DNA of 64,000 nt from Glandiceps talaboti. Lineage: Eukaryota; Hemichordata; Enteropneusta; Spengelidae. The translations under genes and the position numbers were made by a program. Positions within the stretch are counted from its first letter, which is position 1. Each line of letters starts with the position of its first letter. Under the pieces are notes generated by a model. That model searched no databases and had not been told where the DNA came from. It saw nothing but the letters and a program-made list of their open reading frames with translations. Positions 12,998-26,127 of the stretch are shown one piece after another. The stretch is from the NCBI RefSeq assembly GCF_964340395.1, contig NC_135568.1, forward strand, positions 4,795,579-4,859,578. The letters run 5' to 3'.

Positions 12998-13250
12998 AAT
13001 AGGGCACTTGCAACCCCGCCATGTTGAATATTGCGTCATGGGAAATGTGATAATAAATACTAATCAATTAGTATTGTAAACCATGTTGATACATTGTTTG
13101 CAACCACAAATAATCAATTCATAGTCACCCTGACCATTGTGGGAAGTTAATTTTATCAGTAGCGCCAGATTATGTATTATAATAACCACAGATAATCCCA
13201 CAGTCCTTTGCATCTGAGCATGCTCAGTCTGATTAATGTTGTTCCCTATT
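12998..13250. repeat. RM family element, copy 2
   Basis: Similar to the copy at 12259 along its length. The left end is AATAGGGCACTTGCAA. The right end is altered (GTTGTTCCCTATT), so the inverted repeat is decayed. It contains GAGCATGCTCAGTCTG. Confidence 0.8.
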
Positions 13251-13346
13251 ATTTTCACATAAGCAAAATGCAACAAACTCAGCTTGTGCCACTTTAACTG
13301 ATGAGCTGTTGGTATTTCAATCAAGACCCTGACTAGTTAATACTAA

Positions 13347-13390
13347 ATGTGTACCTTAGATATATTTTAAAATATATCTAAGGTACACAT
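13347..13390. repeat. 44-bp perfect palindrome
   Basis: The 22 bases from 13347 (ATGTGTACCTTAGATATA, then TTTT) are followed with no spacer by their exact reverse complement. A 10-bp direct repeat, TCAAGACCCT, flanks it at 13321-13330 and 13394-13403. It could extrude as a cruciform. It may be the fused ends of a deleted element. Confidence 0.9.
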
Positions 13391-13783
13391 GTATCAAGAC
13401 CCTATACTCCAATTCCGTATGAAAACTACTAATTTAGTTGAAATAAGAACACAGAAAAAGTTAGAAAGGTATTGAAAAGTAAACTGTATAAATAAAGTTG
13501 TCTGTGTATCCAGCTGACCATGACAACACACAAATCTTGGTGTCCCCAACATGCTAGGAAAAATCACATACAAAAAGTGTGCCCCTTAGCTTGCCAGGAA
13601 AACACCAAGTAGGCAGCAGACACAGCTGGCTCGGACAACTACATTAAATAAAACAATGTAAGTTGATTAATGTAAACATGTTCTAATTCATGGCGTTGTA
13701 TATTTTTCTGCTGAACTGATGACAAGAAATGAACGTTGCTATTAATCTTTACCTTTTTATTTTTGATTGATTTGTTTCTTTAG

Positions 13784-13842
13784 CTTTATGGAAACAGCTG
13801 CAGGAGCTGATTGATGATATGTACAGAAAGGGAAGGCGTTAA
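13784..13842 (+). CDS. Candidate terminal coding exon of an unidentified gene
   Basis: A pyrimidine-rich run ending TTTGTTTCTTTAG (a good splice acceptor) is followed by two bases that complete a codon and then the frame LWKQLQELIDDMYRKGRR before a TAA stop at 13840-13842. The peptide is charged and amphipathic and reads like the C-terminal helix of a real protein, unlike the low-complexity frames elsewhere. An AATAAA lies 238 bases downstream. I do not recognise the protein, and no upstream exon ending one base into a codon was found, so the rest of the gene is unknown. It would converge with the minus-strand UBE2E gene. Short length keeps confidence moderate. Confidence 0.5.
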
Positions 13843-14079
13843 GGTTTACGGTGGATGTCACATTCAATTTAAAAAGTCATCAAACACTGTACATAAGAAA
13901 ATCAGCTAAGGTGCAAGATACATAGAAATCTACAATATAATGAGATGTCACTCTGTGCAGCTATTTATGTTACACAAATCCTGTCTGGAATCTTTGCCTT
14001 CTCTCCTCACAGTGAAACTTCTGAGGTAAACCATACTTTCTTTGGCTTTAAAACTATTTCTAGCAATATTTTCCCCAGT

Positions 14080-14085
14080 AATAAA
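14080..14085 (+). promoter_or_regulatory. Candidate poly(A) signal AATAAA
   Basis: A canonical hexamer downstream of the candidate terminal exon. A G/T-containing stretch (TAGGTTTTAT) follows, as expected of a cleavage region. Supported only by position and motif. Confidence 0.4.
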
Positions 14086-14118
14086 TAGGTTTTATCCACC
14101 CCGTTTGCATTTGTAACA

Positions 14119-14178
14119 GCGCCCTCTAGTGTCAAGACTATATGTGGCACCCTTGATGTGTATAGCGCCCCCTAGAGT
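14119..14178 (-). promoter_or_regulatory. Two CTCF-like motifs (minus strand)
   Basis: On the minus strand 14119-14132 reads ACACTAGAGGGCGC and 14165-14178 reads ACTCTAGGGGGCGC. Against the vertebrate CTCF core CCASYAGRKGGCRS these have one and two mismatches. The surrounding 46-bp segment is loosely repeated, so the motifs may have spread with a repeat. Confidence 0.4.
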
Positions 14179-14566
14179 CTAGTGGATTAAAATTAGATGG
14201 CACAGTGGCTTTTATTTATAAAACCTATCAATTGATTAGCTAGCATCCTGGAGGAGAGTGCAAATGACACTTGCCACCAGATTTCTAATTCTACCTCGTA
14301 ATGATGACATCAGGGACTATATGAGATTGCACAAATCTCTCAGAAGTCAGTGCGCAATTTCTACCCGCTAGAGCTCAAACATACTCCAGACTCCTAATTC
14401 GGTATTACGGAGTTCCGGATCGAGGTCTACAACATCGTCAGACCACGAACATGTAATCCCTTGCTGACTTACATCATTCGGCAGAATTCCAATCAAATCC
14501 AGGTAAGTCTCGTTTAATTGGGGAATTTCAACACAACACCTGATGTAAGAACATATCTCATTTATA

Positions 14567-14748
14567 CCACTAGATGGCGATATTCATTAGAAATTCATTC
14601 TATATATAGTTACCATGACCCCAATTGTTCTCATTATACCACTTGGGGGCGCTATTCATAAGAAACTAGTGCTATATCTAAAAACACTTGACAGTTTAAC
14701 GCAATGTTTGCCAATTTCATTTTAGTCCATTACACCAGTAGAGGGCGC
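14567..14748 (+). promoter_or_regulatory. Three spaced CTCF-like motifs
   Basis: CCACTAGATGGCGA (14567), CCACTTGGGGGCGC (14639) and CCAGTAGAGGGCGC (14735) match the CTCF core CCASYAGRKGGCRS with one, one and no mismatches. All are on the plus strand. Each starts a loosely repeated block continuing into CTATTCAT/AGAAA-like sequence, so this is also a degenerate tandem repeat of about 70-95 bp. Binding is inferred; similar GAGGGCGC motifs are common repeat ends in invertebrate genomes. Confidence 0.45.
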
Positions 14749-14750
14749 TA

Positions 14751-14756
14751 TTTATT
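14751..14756 (-). promoter_or_regulatory. Candidate poly(A) signal for UBE2E
   Basis: AATAAA on the minus strand, 486 bases past the UBE2E stop codon, immediately beside the last CTCF-like site. Other weaker hexamers exist, so the true 3' end is uncertain. Confidence 0.35.
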
Positions 14757-15241
14757 TTAAATACTGTACTTACAAAGATGTTTGACAGTGTTGCAGTTTG
14801 TTTGCAACGTTGACGTTAGAGTTATAGAGTCTTTAACTAATTTTTTGGTTTTTTCAATTTTGTTAACACATCAAGATGGATAAATTAATTTACACAAAAG
14901 AAAAGATCTTCCAAAACAGTAGAAAACTATTTTTCCGCATTTTTTTGAAAGACTATTTGAAATATCTCACTCTTTATATATTTGCTTGGGGTGGTAAAAT
15001 GGGAAAAATATGAGGTACAATATATGTACCAGTAACTCCATCACCCTTCAATTTCCCAATCCCTCTATCAAGGTGCAAAAACACTGATACACATAAAACA
15101 AAATCTATGAGATGACGCCAGAAGAGAAGGGCAACGACAACATGACATGGCTTTGGAAACATTTGTGAACAGAATGACACCAAATCTACACACATTGAAA
15201 TGTTTTTAGATATTTCAGCAATCTATTATATAGTACTATGT

Positions 15242-15339
15242 TCATGTAGCAAAACGTTTTGTCCATTGTCGAGCTATCCTATCGTGGTCTTCACGAGATT
15301 GGAGATATTGTGTGGCAATGCTACCTACTAATGGATCAC
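15242..15339 (-). CDS. UBE2E: UBE2E ubiquitin-conjugating enzyme, last coding exon
   Basis: The exon follows a TTACCTAG acceptor. Its first two bases complete a serine codon begun in the exon at 16541, and it then encodes [20 protein letters not shown] plus [11 protein letters not shown] and a TGA stop. This is the C-terminal helical part of the UBE2E E2 fold. The vertebrate and fly proteins have NPADPL at the splice junction; here the junction codon gives NPSDPL. The 98-base length fits the phase exactly. The family accepts ubiquitin from E1 and passes it to RING-type E3 ligases in cytosol and nucleus. It is too conserved to separate UBE2E1, E2 and E3. Confidence 0.95.
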
Positions 15340-17814
<2,475 letters not shown>

Positions 17815-18013
17815 TTAGTCTTTACAACAAGCACTATAATATAAAGATCTCAATCTGATCAATGTTAATTAATGATAAACTTGGATTTGAATTTTAAAAA
17901 ATATGATTCTAGCCCAGTCTGTGTTCTTTATGGACACTTTTATTTATACACACACACACATCATAACTACCAGATTAGTTACATTCAATATATACTACAT
18001 GAGTTCACGTTAA

Positions 18014-18988
18014 GGTAGACGGGGAAGAACCACTGGCCGACCGCTGCCCATTGCAGGCCCTTAGATCTGTAACAATTACTAACATACATTGTTGACTTCA
18101 CATGCCACTCATATCGAAATTTGCTGTTTAATTTTCATGAAACTTCGAATACAGACTTAAAAATACCTAGTGAATCGATGTATGAAAAAATAATTGCTTG
18201 GTAGAAGCGATTTTCTTTACAAAAACGTCAAATTTGGTCAAGATTTGGGGAAAAAATCGGCGAAAATTTCAGCGAGCGTTTCCTGTAAATGTATTTGCCG
18301 TACACCCTGAACTATGACCTAGACACATTCAAAACAACATACTCTATCGATGTTTTATAGAAAATAGATGAATTTCCAATTAATTCTTAGTAAAAACTAT
18401 GAAAATTGTGCATTTTTGAGTCCAAACGATGTCATTTTCAAGTCCCAGGCGAAATCACGTAAATCTGTAACGAGTGATCCGATTGAAAAGCGAGTGCCAA
18501 ACATCGATAGGTCAGAGTCTGAAGAATTACCATAGAACTACGTTATCATCCGGGTACTTCCCGCTAACACGCAAAGTTGGGTCAAAGGATTAGTCCGAAC
18601 GTGAAAAAATCTTGCCAAACGAAGCCGAAGATGACGTTTTTAATAAATATTCATGAGATGCTACGGGTGGCGCCATGATAATGGAGTGGAATGCGGAAGT
18701 AGGTCTCTGCATAACGGATCGCCCGATAGTGCATTGGTTATGACATCGCGGGAATTTTGAAACATTAGTGCAGTAAATAAGATTTTTTTTTGTCAGGAAT
18801 GACAATTCTTGAGTATATTTTGGTAAAGGAGCATGAATATTGGACTAAAATGTTCCTCCTCTTTGACTGGCCGTGGTGGGACGTGAGCATGGACAATTTG
18901 ACATATGCAAATAAGTTCAAAGTCCAAAACACTTCGTGCTGTGTCGGATTACGTCGTAAATAGTCAAGGCGATTCTTCCCCGTGTACC
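18014..18988. mobile_element. TTAA-flanked element, piggyBac-like non-autonomous
   Basis: TTAA at 18010-18013 and 18989-18992 flank a 975-bp element. Its ends are GGTAGACGGGGAAGAA on the left and, as reverse complement, GGTACACGGGGAAGAA on the right (15 of 16). TTAA target duplication is characteristic of the piggyBac superfamily. The interior is richer in CpG than its surroundings and has no transposase frame; the longest minus-strand frame (about 71 codons) is not recognisable. The superfamily call rests on the TTAA only. Confidence 0.75.
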
Positions 18989-20719
18989 TTAATGTACTAC
19001 TACAAACCAGAAAGACTACAGAATTTCAATGAGGCAACATAATATTTTTTACAGTCCACGTTTGTTTTTGCCATAAACTACACAAACAAAATACATAGAA
19101 TGATACCATGAATGCACATGAAAATTTATGCTGTATCTCACTGTGAGATGAAATGTATCATATCATATATTTGTGTCCTGTAGTACATGTATCTGTATTT
19201 TTACTTTGTGTAATTTATAACAAAACACGTTGTGTTAGACATAGAAATATTGTACTGCCCAATTGAAACTCTATACTCTCTCTAGTTTGGTAGTATTCCT
19301 AAGCTAGTTAAAGTTATCTCAATGCTGTCATAAGTTAACAAATAGTTTACACACCATTTTGATACACACATGCTAGCTGTTACTGCTGTAAAATTGCTAA
19401 TAAGTAGTTTAGTCTCTAACACATAATGTACTATCACCTACCACATCAAGAAGATGGCTGATAATATAATATATATTTGTCCTCATTTTACCAGGGGGTT
19501 ATTTTTTGTTCACAAAAAAACTACAAGTTGGGAAATACAGAATTAATCTAATCAGTAATTTATCATTTACATATCACCTTGCAATTCACAAAATTTGTGT
19601 TATTAAGTACAAGAGGAGCTGGCAGGTATATTTCACTGAAAACTAAAATATCAACTACAGAGGGCGCTATTCATACAATGGCTGCTGTCCATTTTTTTCC
19701 CTACCATCTTCTCATGACCATATTTGTTTCACTGTATCACAACACAAAACTAACATGTCATCATAGGAAATGGTAATATCTTATTTCAACACTATATTTG
19801 GCTATAACTGCCAGATGTCTTTTTGTTGGTTAAATCACATGTACTACGTCTACACAAGGTTTTTTTTTAACTTGGTAACAAAAGTGACATGTTTGGCTTA
19901 GTTTAAAATATTGATGGCGTGATGTGAATTAATGTTATCGTGATTGAGTTGATGTTAAACAAATGTTACATTGTATTTATTATTTCAACACGTGTGAAAA
20001 TATTCATAATTCCATTATTCACACTCAGCTTCAACCGAAATGCAGTTAAATTATAATAATAGTGAACAGCTGGTTAACACGTTCACTGCTTTTATCTTTT
20101 CTCTAGTAATCTAGTCATAAGGGACATAAAAACTGATTTAGTCAGTATAAAATCTCTATACAACTGATTTTTTTACTGATTCGCTATGATCCTTATGTCC
20201 ATGATAATGTGTGGGTGAATTAAAAAATAATGTTAATTTAGCTAAAATATACATTTAGGATATATACTTCAACAATTTTAGCTACACTTGTATATACATG
20301 TGAAATTTCAGAAATATCCTTATTTAGCTACAAATACACTTAAATAAGGATATGCATTGCAACAATTTAGCTGGAAATATACTGTAACTATTTAGCTAAA
20401 AAGTATGTACATTTAATGATTTGCAAAATGTGCAAATACAAATTTACATGAAATGTACAGCAACAGTTCTAGTGTAGGAAATACAAGGCTATTTAGTTTG
20501 GTTTGACCCTTGGGTCAAATAGTGAGATTTATCACCAAAGTCAGTGGGATAGAGGGAAACCAAGAGAATTACTGACATGATGATATACATCAGTGTGTCC
20601 ATCACCTGTAATCACCTGTCTAGTAGTTCATCATCTAATTTGTCTATTGGTTTGGTAATATAGTATACTATTTAAACAAACAAGTAATATCTTTGCTGTT
20701 TGAAAAAATATGGATGTCA

Positions 20720-21250
20720 GATCAGCGGATATTTCTGTGTTCTCTCTGAACAAGGTGATGTGGACACTGAACTCGCATGCAATATCTGTGCCCTCCTAAA
20801 TTTGGCAACAGTCGTGCTGAGCCTACTTGTCATTCCTGTGTTCTTGATCCCTAAAATATGTAACATAGGCACTGAACCTTCTAATAATTTCTAAGGTCTC
20901 TCTCACCAAGGTAACAGGACAGAAAGCCCTCTTGTAATTTCTGTGTTCTCCCTGAACAAGGTAACTTGAGCACTAAACCCTCGTTGTAATTTCTGTGTTC
21001 TACATCTCAACAGCTAGAATGGCACTTAGCCCTCTTATAATTTCTGCGTTCTTCATGAACAAGGCAACACAGACACTGAACCCTCGTCATTTCTATGTCC
21101 TCTCTGACCAATGTAACAAGGTAATTTCTGTAATTATAACTGTTTTCCCTGACCACATCAACACTAGCACTGTGCCCTTTTGTAATTTATGTGTTCTTTG
21201 TGAACAAGGTAACATGGTACAAATTTGCCCTCTTCTAATTTCCTATTACT
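20720..21250. repeat. Degenerate tandem repeat, ~60-bp unit
   Basis: About eight units contain variants of AATTTCTGTGTTCTC, GAACAAGGTAACA and ACTGAACCCTC. Units have diverged and vary in length. A lone related unit is near 55432-55500 (CTCTCTGAACAAAGGTTA, then GAGCCCTCTTGTGAATTC). The open frames are repeat by-products. Confidence 0.75.
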
Positions 21251-22069
21251 ATTCTGTGATGAAACATACAATCCAAAACACTTAAATTACCCAAATACTA
21301 TTTTTAGAAATTTAATTTAATGGGTGTCAAAGTCAATCCTCATTTGTGGCACAAAAGAAATGAACAGTGGATATAGCCAGGTAATGTAATTTACTTTTTA
21401 CTGTCCATAAAACATGATCATCTATCGTAAGGTGATGGACAAACAGTTTAAACAGATAAACTAACAAAGATATTTTCACAATCAGGACCTAATGTACACT
21501 TAAAATGACATTTCTGTCAACTACATTTATTTATGAGTGGCTGAGGACAGCCAAGTAAAATGACAGATCACAAAATAATTGATAAATGTTTCCCATTCGT
21601 TTTCTCCACTCTGCTGTGGGAATATTGACTAGTCTCTTCACTACCTATTTCGTGTAGATAGCGTTTGACAGAAATTTGTTTTTTCCATAAATTTTGGCAA
21701 TGTTCAATTTCATTTTACTCTGAAATAGCAGAAAAAATATAATGTGCCACAATACTTGGTTTTTATAAATGATTTAGGGTTTCAACACACTGTAGACAAC
21801 AATGCAAAAGTCCTTAATAATATTTAAAATCACAGATCTTTCGATTGAAAATTCTGTTATAAGATGGAGGTACAGTAACAAAAGCACAGAAAGATCTCAA
21901 GAATCATGCACACCAAAAAAGACGTTCTCTAAATGATAGAGGATATGGTTAGATGGTAGGAATGGTGTAAATAGTTTATTCATTCCACTGGGCTATAATG
22001 TTCCCAGATAGAAAATAATTTATCTAGACAAGAGGTTTTTATCAACTCTCTACGTCTATAAACACTTTT

Positions 22070-22560
22070 GCACAACTTGAGGTTGCCTACGCATTTATCA
22101 TGAGTGAACACATCCATTCACGGTGAACGCTATGTTTTCTATGAACATATCTAATGGTTGGACAAAATATTCCAACTTCAGTTAAATGTACATGTTATAA
22201 CAGTTTTAGATATTGGTATGGAAACAAAATTACATCAACATTTTTTTGTCAATGATCAAGCATTTCCGAAACATCATTTTCACTGCATTTCTATGTATAT
22301 ATCAAACGGTTGAACAAAATATACCCATATTTAGACTTCAGCTATTTAAATACATGTTCAGTTATTTATAGAGGTACATAACAGTTTGCGATAGTATTCA
22401 TAAGGAAAAGGGTACGAAATTATGCCCAGTCCTAAAATGACATCAGCAATTTTCACCTGTATTCAAGTATTTCCTGAGTATATCAACTAGTTTAACACAA
22501 TTTACACCATGTTCAGATGTCAAAAGGAAAAAGGTCCTCATTTTTAGAAGCTTGGTCATT
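22070..22560. repeat. Degenerate tandem repeat, ~170-bp unit
   Basis: Three diverged units share TATGAACATATCTAATGGTT-like, ACAAAATATNCC, AGACTTCAG and AACAGTTTNNGATA blocks. Boundaries are approximate. Confidence 0.45.
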
Positions 22561-22854
22561 TTTTAACAATTCAAATGAATATATATCTGTCCATCAATCA
22601 ATCAACATTGTATATCTATTCTATTGTCAATTAAGTAACATTTACTATCAGATAAAATTGTTCACTTACGACTGTTAAAGTCACTTAATTATCTGTACAT
22701 GTACAACGTAATGAGTTATCTAGGTATGGTGAGAGGTAACAGCAGTTCACACGCTATAACTAACTCATATTACATAGATATCTCAAGGAGTTTTCCAAAC
22801 GTTCTTTCCATAAATAAGTGCATGATTATTTTGTTACATGTCACTTCAACAGGC

Positions 22855-23420
22855 TACCATTTGACTGCTACAATGGTCTTTGATTAGTGCTATAGTAACA
22901 GTGGATGGTTTATGACATAGCAGATTTAAAGCCTAATGTATCAATCCCATGGTTCTGGATTAGTACTCAGTAGATAACTTGTCACAATGGTCTTGAATTA
23001 GTATTATCATATCCATGGATGATTTGTCACTTGTAGTATTTTGTGTAGTACAACCATCCCTACCCCATAGAAAGAGGATCGCAGCCAAATCCCAAAGTCT
23101 ATGATTAATATCATCTCATCAGTGGGTATCCTTCCTGATATCTGAATCCCATGGTCTTCGTATTATCTAGTAAGTAGATAGTTCAGGGAAATGAAAGCCC
23201 CATGATTCAGCTCCTTGTACTATACTATCAGTAAAGCTATAAGAATCAGAGGTCGTTCTTTAGTTCAGGACCAACTAAGCCCTCAAAGATAACCATAATT
23301 AAAACCTAAAATGTAATCTTAATTCAACATGGGCCATATTAAAGGCCAATGTTTAAATCCCCCAGTCTTGGATTAGTGCCATCTTACAAGTGGATTTGAT
23401 AGGATCATTATTTAGTCATA
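22855..23420. repeat. Degenerate tandem repeat, ~100-bp unit
   Basis: Recurring variants of ATCCCATGGTCTTGGATTAG followed by TATCAT and GTGGATGGTTT. Five or six weakly matching units. Old and diverged. Confidence 0.45.
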
Positions 23421-23877
23421 TGTAGTTCCTTTGTCAATATATAGTTCCCCACACACACCACACATCAAATACGCACACACTAAGCAAACACTTAAATACA
23501 TAATATTGAAGTCCTAGCTAAAGCTTGTTTTTACCTTGTAGCACTTTGACAGTTGCACAGATAATATCACATTCAACAATGTGTGATCTCAGGTTTACAT
23601 GTTCAAACACAAATGGGTATTAATATTAATACAAACATTTTTTTTAAATATTGAGAACATATGACAAAATTTACTGTAAATGTTAGTGAAAAGAATAATT
23701 CTTAATTTATATCAATCAAGATTCATTATTTTCCACATGGTAAACCTTTTGATGTTCTGTTTATTAATTTATTGAAACAACAGTGACTTATAATCCCAAG
23801 GGAGCTGGGTAAATATTTGATTTATTCTCTATTCTATTCATTGTCATTTCCCACATGTATGTCAATATCCTATCTAT

Positions 23878-24255
23878 TGTACACTTTGCGATTTCTTTTT
23901 GGCTGTTACGTTTACTGTCGTTTGTTCTTTTGTGAGTGGTTGTTACATACATCTAACACAACATTATAGGTGCCAATCAGAATCTGTCTTACAATATATA
24001 CACTCAAAGTCCGAAACTGAAAGGAAGAGAAACAATAACATAACATCATTGTCTGCGCTCTGTGCTCATGCTCTTTTTCGAACAGAGCGCTCTAAAGAAC
24101 TGCACCCGTATGTTTTGGCACATTACACGTTCTCATTCATTGAGTGAAGTCCCTCAGGTGTATGTAACGAGTGCTCACAAAAGAACAAACGACAGTAAAC
24201 GTAACAGCCAAAAAGGAATCGTGAAGTGTACAATACATCGGATTTTAATCAGATT
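23878..24255. mobile_element. RD family element, copy 1, with long inverted ends
   Basis: The left end (TGTACACTTTGCGATT, TCTTTTTGGCTGTTACG, TTTACTGTCGTTTGTTC) is an almost exact reverse complement of the right end over about 60 bp, and similarity continues inward. The interior shares CCAATCAGAATCTGTCTTAC and CCGTATGTTTTGGCACATTA with the copy at 53175. The open frames at 23899-24358 arise from these ends, and the peptide they share with copy 2 reflects element homology. Confidence 0.85.
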
Positions 24256-24355
24256 GGTCAATATCATTACACCATGCATAAGCCAAGATATTGTCTTTGA
24301 ACAGAAAATATGGATTTATAACCCGGTCATTCTACGTCAGTGGTTCTGTAGACTG

Positions 24356-24400
24356 TAAGATGTGTCGTGCCGTGTCGTGCCGTGTCGTGCCATGTCGCCC
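24356..24400. repeat. Short 10-bp tandem repeat GTGTCGTGCC
   Basis: About four near-identical units (TGTCGTGCCG variants). It explains the cysteine/arginine-rich frames on both strands here. Confidence 0.75.
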
Positions 24401-25329
24401 TCACCAGCCTCCTTTCAGAGCAGAGGTTGACCGATGTGTGAGGGTGCCATGTCACGACGTACCGTACGTACAGACTACTGGGTCTGCAGTGTTCAAAAAT
24501 ATGAGTCAAAATCTTTGCTGGATGTGTACTCTGTTACACTCCTCTGGATAGAGAAATGACTGTAACAAACTCAACAGATCCAATGAATAATAGACAGGCT
24601 AACAGGAACTTTTTATACATGATTTATGGATTTTCCATTTCAGCAATATTTGTTTTGTATTCCTATCAGAATATAAATCATTATTTGTAGGGATTTTTGC
24701 AGAGTATTTTTATCAAATGTTTGAATATCTACATGCAATGCATTCTACATATTAGTCTAGACGCTATCCATGGCATCAAATCTTAAGATCTCTTTTGTGA
24801 ATTGGATAGATCTTGAGACTGACTGCCACTAGTAGTATCCGGACTAATATTGAATATTTTGATTTATTTTCATTTCTCTTAAAAATGACAGGGTTATACA
24901 GGTTTTATCACAGCTTTTACATAGCAGTGGGTTCTACCTTTCTCATCGTGTTCTCTTGAAAATATTTGCACAGTAATTAACATGTATTCTTTTTGTTATA
25001 CAAATTTCCTCTACTCTGCCATTACTTTCCGTGGGGTGTAGGGTGGGGGGTGGGGTGGTGGTAGTATGCTCAAAACATTTGTCTTGGGTTTGAATAGAAT
25101 TTAAAGTCATGTTTTCATATTTCCTCAAAGACAGCAAATTGTAACCATATATTTCTCTTCACTTTTATTTTATTTTACTTATCTCGTTTCCATTTGACCT
25201 TTGTTTGTAACCTTTAGTACTTTCAGGAGGAATTATTACACGTTTGAATAAATTATACTATTCTGTATATTATTAACAGAAAAAGTATAATTAATTTCTG
25301 AGGAGAGTGTTGTGCCTATTTTTATTTTG

Positions 25330-25545
25330 GTTTGTGCACCCAGTTTTCAGTAGGGGAAGGAAGGGGAGGAACACTGATGATACATTTATCTTAGACTAAG
25401 CACTGTTTTCAAATTGGGGGGAGGGGGGGGTTAGAACATTGTGAACATATGTTTTTGAGCACTCAGTTTCCAAATGGGGGTAGGAAGGGGACCATATATT
25501 TATCTTGGTTTAAACACTCAGTTTTCAATGGAGACACTGTGACCA
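25330..25545. repeat. Tandem repeat, ~75-90-bp unit, G-rich
   Basis: Three units share GCACYCAGTTTTCA, a G/A-rich run and TATTTATCTTGG. The G-rich parts, together with the G-run cluster near 25030-25062, could form quadruplexes on the plus strand. Confidence 0.6.
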
Positions 25546-25989
25546 TTTTGTGTTTGATTTGAACAGGAGTTAGTTTCATGTTGAATTTTCAGTGAATTCT
25601 TTGACTCGTTTATTTATAGGGTTCAATCACTCCTAATGGTATTAACAACATTTCCATATGGAAGTGATAGAATTTGTGATCAACGCATCTAGTGTTTTGG
25701 AATTAAACGAGGTCAGATGGTCATTTAAGGTCATACAAATGCTTGCCTCCTATCACACTATGGACTTAGTTTGATCTATGATACATCCTTTGTTCAAAGT
25801 TGACATGTTCTGTCAGATCTATCTCTACTTAACATTGGATTATTTATTCTGATATCATAAATACTGTGTGAATATATCAGTAATATAGTCATATCAATGT
25901 CTTCTTAGTCTGTAAAGGATAATATTGATGTAACGGTGTACAAATACACACAAATGAGTATTTTGGTGAGATGCATATAAATATACACT

Positions 25990-26127
25990 GTATGTATGTA
26001 CATATGTGTGTATGTGTGTGTGTATGTATGTATGTATGTATGTATGTATGTATGTATGTATGTATGTATGTATGTATGTACGTACGTACGTACGTACGTA
26101 CGTACGTACGTACGTACGTATGTATGT
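25990..26127. repeat. Compound microsatellite (GTAT)n, (GTAC)n, (GTAT)n
   Basis: A TGTA run changes into about ten perfect ACGT units (self-complementary, one CpG each), then back to TGTA. The two overlapping open frames that read as Cys/Val/Met/Tyr repeats are artefacts. Confidence 0.95.

Noticed and set aside
13600-13783. Exon ending at the GTAAGT near 13650 joined to the exon at 13784 by a ~130-base intron
   Set aside because: The phase does not match: the open frame upstream leaves two bases, whereas the 13784 exon needs one.
23899-24358. Overlapping frames that share a peptide with a frame at 53162-53389 and might suggest a protein family
   Set aside because: Both lie in the inverted ends of RD elements; the similarity is that of the element DNA.
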